In this document: piece by piece, positions 5,473 through 6,092 of the stretch
Position numbering within the stretch: position 1 is the first letter of the stretch
Layout of the letters: every line of letters starts with the position of its first letter
Assembly (NCBI GenBank): GCA_900321335.1
Contig: ONVR01000200.1
Location: forward strand, 1 to 6,092
From: an uncultured Eubacteriales bacterium
Lineage (GTDB): Bacteria; Bacillota; Clostridia; Oscillospirales; Oscillospiraceae
Direction: 5' to 3'
DNA: 6,092 nt
Notes under the pieces: model-generated
The model's input: only the letters and a program-made list of their open reading frames with translations
Database searches by the model: none
Told to the model about the DNA's origin: nothing
Position numbers and translations under genes: made by a program

Positions 5473-6092
5473 ATGAAAAAGATTATCGCACTTGTGCTTG
5501 CACTTGTCATGGTGCTTGCCCTGGCGGCCTGCGGAACCAAGTCGCAGCCTACCGGGTCCGTAACCCCCGCTGACGGGGAAAAGACCGACGTGAGCGGAAC
5601 CGTTGATAACAAAGACGACACGGCCAAGACGGAAGACACCGCCAAGACGGAAGAGCCTGCCCAGACCGAGACGACGGAGACAGAGCCTGCCACCCAGGAG
5701 CCCACAGCGCCGGAGGAGTCCGTTACGGCACCGGAGACGGTGGAGACCTCCGACGATGAGGAATTTGCCATCGGCGGTATCGTGGGCGGCAAGTATGAGA
5801 ATGCTTTTTTTGGAATCGGCGTTGAGCTCGACGAAAACTGGACCTTCTACACCAAAGAGCAGCTGGCGGAGCTGGACGGCGTCACCGCGGCGGCCATGAC
5901 GGATGAAAACGTCGCCAAGTCTCTGGAGAGCGGCAAAACGGCCTTTGATATGTACGCCTACGCCGAGGACGGCCTGATCAGCATGAACGTGGTGATGGAG
6001 AATCTGGGCGTGCTGTACGGAAAGATTCTCGACGAGAGCGCCTATGCCGACGCGGCTATGCCTCAGCTTGCTCCCGCACTGGAGGAGCAGGG
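5473..6092 (+). CDS. Putative lipoprotein with T/E/P-rich linker (3' end outside window)
   Basis: The first 206 residues are present and no stop is reached. The N-terminus MKK plus a hydrophobic core ends in the lipobox LAAC, with Cys20 as the lipidation site, so the protein should be anchored on the outer face of the membrane. Residues about 21-95 are a low-complexity Thr/Glu/Pro/Ala linker containing a tandem DTAKTE repeat (49-60). From about 98 a compositionally normal domain begins, with GGKYENAFFGIGVELDENW and a following KEQLAEL helix. Clostridial lipoproteins with a similar 'Y-N-x-x-FGI ... W' opening are known to me only as uncharacterised, and I do not assign a function. The start is fixed by AAGGAG (5460-5465), 7 nt ahead of ATG. 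Expression is likely strong, given the consensus promoter. Confidence 0.88.
   Translation, partial: MKKIIALVLALVMVLALAACGTKSQPTGSVTPADGEKTDVSGTVDNKDDTAKTEDTAKTEEPAQTETTETEPATQEPTAPEESVTAPETVETSDDEEFAIGGIVGGKYENAFFGIGVELDENWTFYTKEQLAELDGVTAAAMTDENVAKSLESGKTAFDMYAYAEDGLISMNVVMENLGVLYGKILDESAYADAAMPQLAPALEEQ
5617..5652 (+). repeat. Tandem 18-bp coding repeat in the lipoprotein linker
   Basis: Two consecutive 18-bp units encode DTAKTE twice; they differ only at the third base of the second codon (ACG/ACC). The repeat sits in the T/E/P-rich spacer and could vary in copy number between strains. Confidence 0.8.

Noticed and set aside
5340..5573. A 77-codon plus-strand open frame across the lipoprotein promoter
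   Set aside because: It starts upstream of the consensus promoter and lies in a different frame from the lipoprotein, which has its own Shine-Dalgarno and lipobox signal.
5436..5792. A 118-codon Ser/Val-rich minus-strand open frame opposite the lipoprotein
   Set aside because: Its composition simply mirrors the T/E/P-rich linker codons on the opposite strand, and it has no ribosome site.

Overview
The window reads as ordinary chromosome from a moderately GC-rich Gram-positive anaerobe, most likely a Clostridia/Oscillospiraceae-type Firmicute. This is an inference from strong GGAGG-type ribosome binding sites, consensus sigma-A promoters in AT-rich gaps, CCA-encoding tRNA genes, a Firmicute-style VanZ-like protein and a T/E/P-rich lipoprotein. 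No mobile element, CRISPR array or phage gene is visible.

Layout. Positions 13-201 hold two tRNA genes on the minus strand, elongator Met(CAT) then Glu(TTC), read from a near-consensus promoter at 234-262. A divergent promoter (276-304) probably starts a plus-strand operon: ddl (354-1394), murF (1413-2777), an RluA-family pseudouridine synthase (2774-3700, overlapping murF by 4 nt) and a VanZ-like membrane protein (3744-4298). A perfect 12-bp hairpin with T-tracts on both sides (4312-4341) ends this operon and also the convergent minus-strand alpha/beta hydrolase gene (4350-5252). A 220-bp gap (5253-5472) carries two divergent promoters: an extended -10 type for the hydrolase and a perfect TTGACA-17-TATAAT for a lipoprotein gene (5473 to the window edge, incomplete). 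A 23-bp near-palindrome lies at the predicted start of the lipoprotein transcript.

How the genes work together. Ddl makes D-Ala-D-Ala and MurF attaches it to the UDP-MurNAc-tripeptide, so the first two genes are consecutive steps in cytoplasmic peptidoglycan precursor synthesis. The VanZ-like protein is a plausible envelope partner because some relatives alter susceptibility to lipoglycopeptides that bind this dipeptide. Ddl keeps the tyrosine expected of a D-Ala-D-Ala (not D-Ala-D-Lac) enzyme and no vanH or vanX is present, so this is housekeeping wall synthesis and not a vancomycin-resistance cassette. The hydrolase and lipoprotein are separate units with no demonstrated link to the operon. 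I found no convincing new system; the most interesting points are regulatory, at the two divergent promoter regions.
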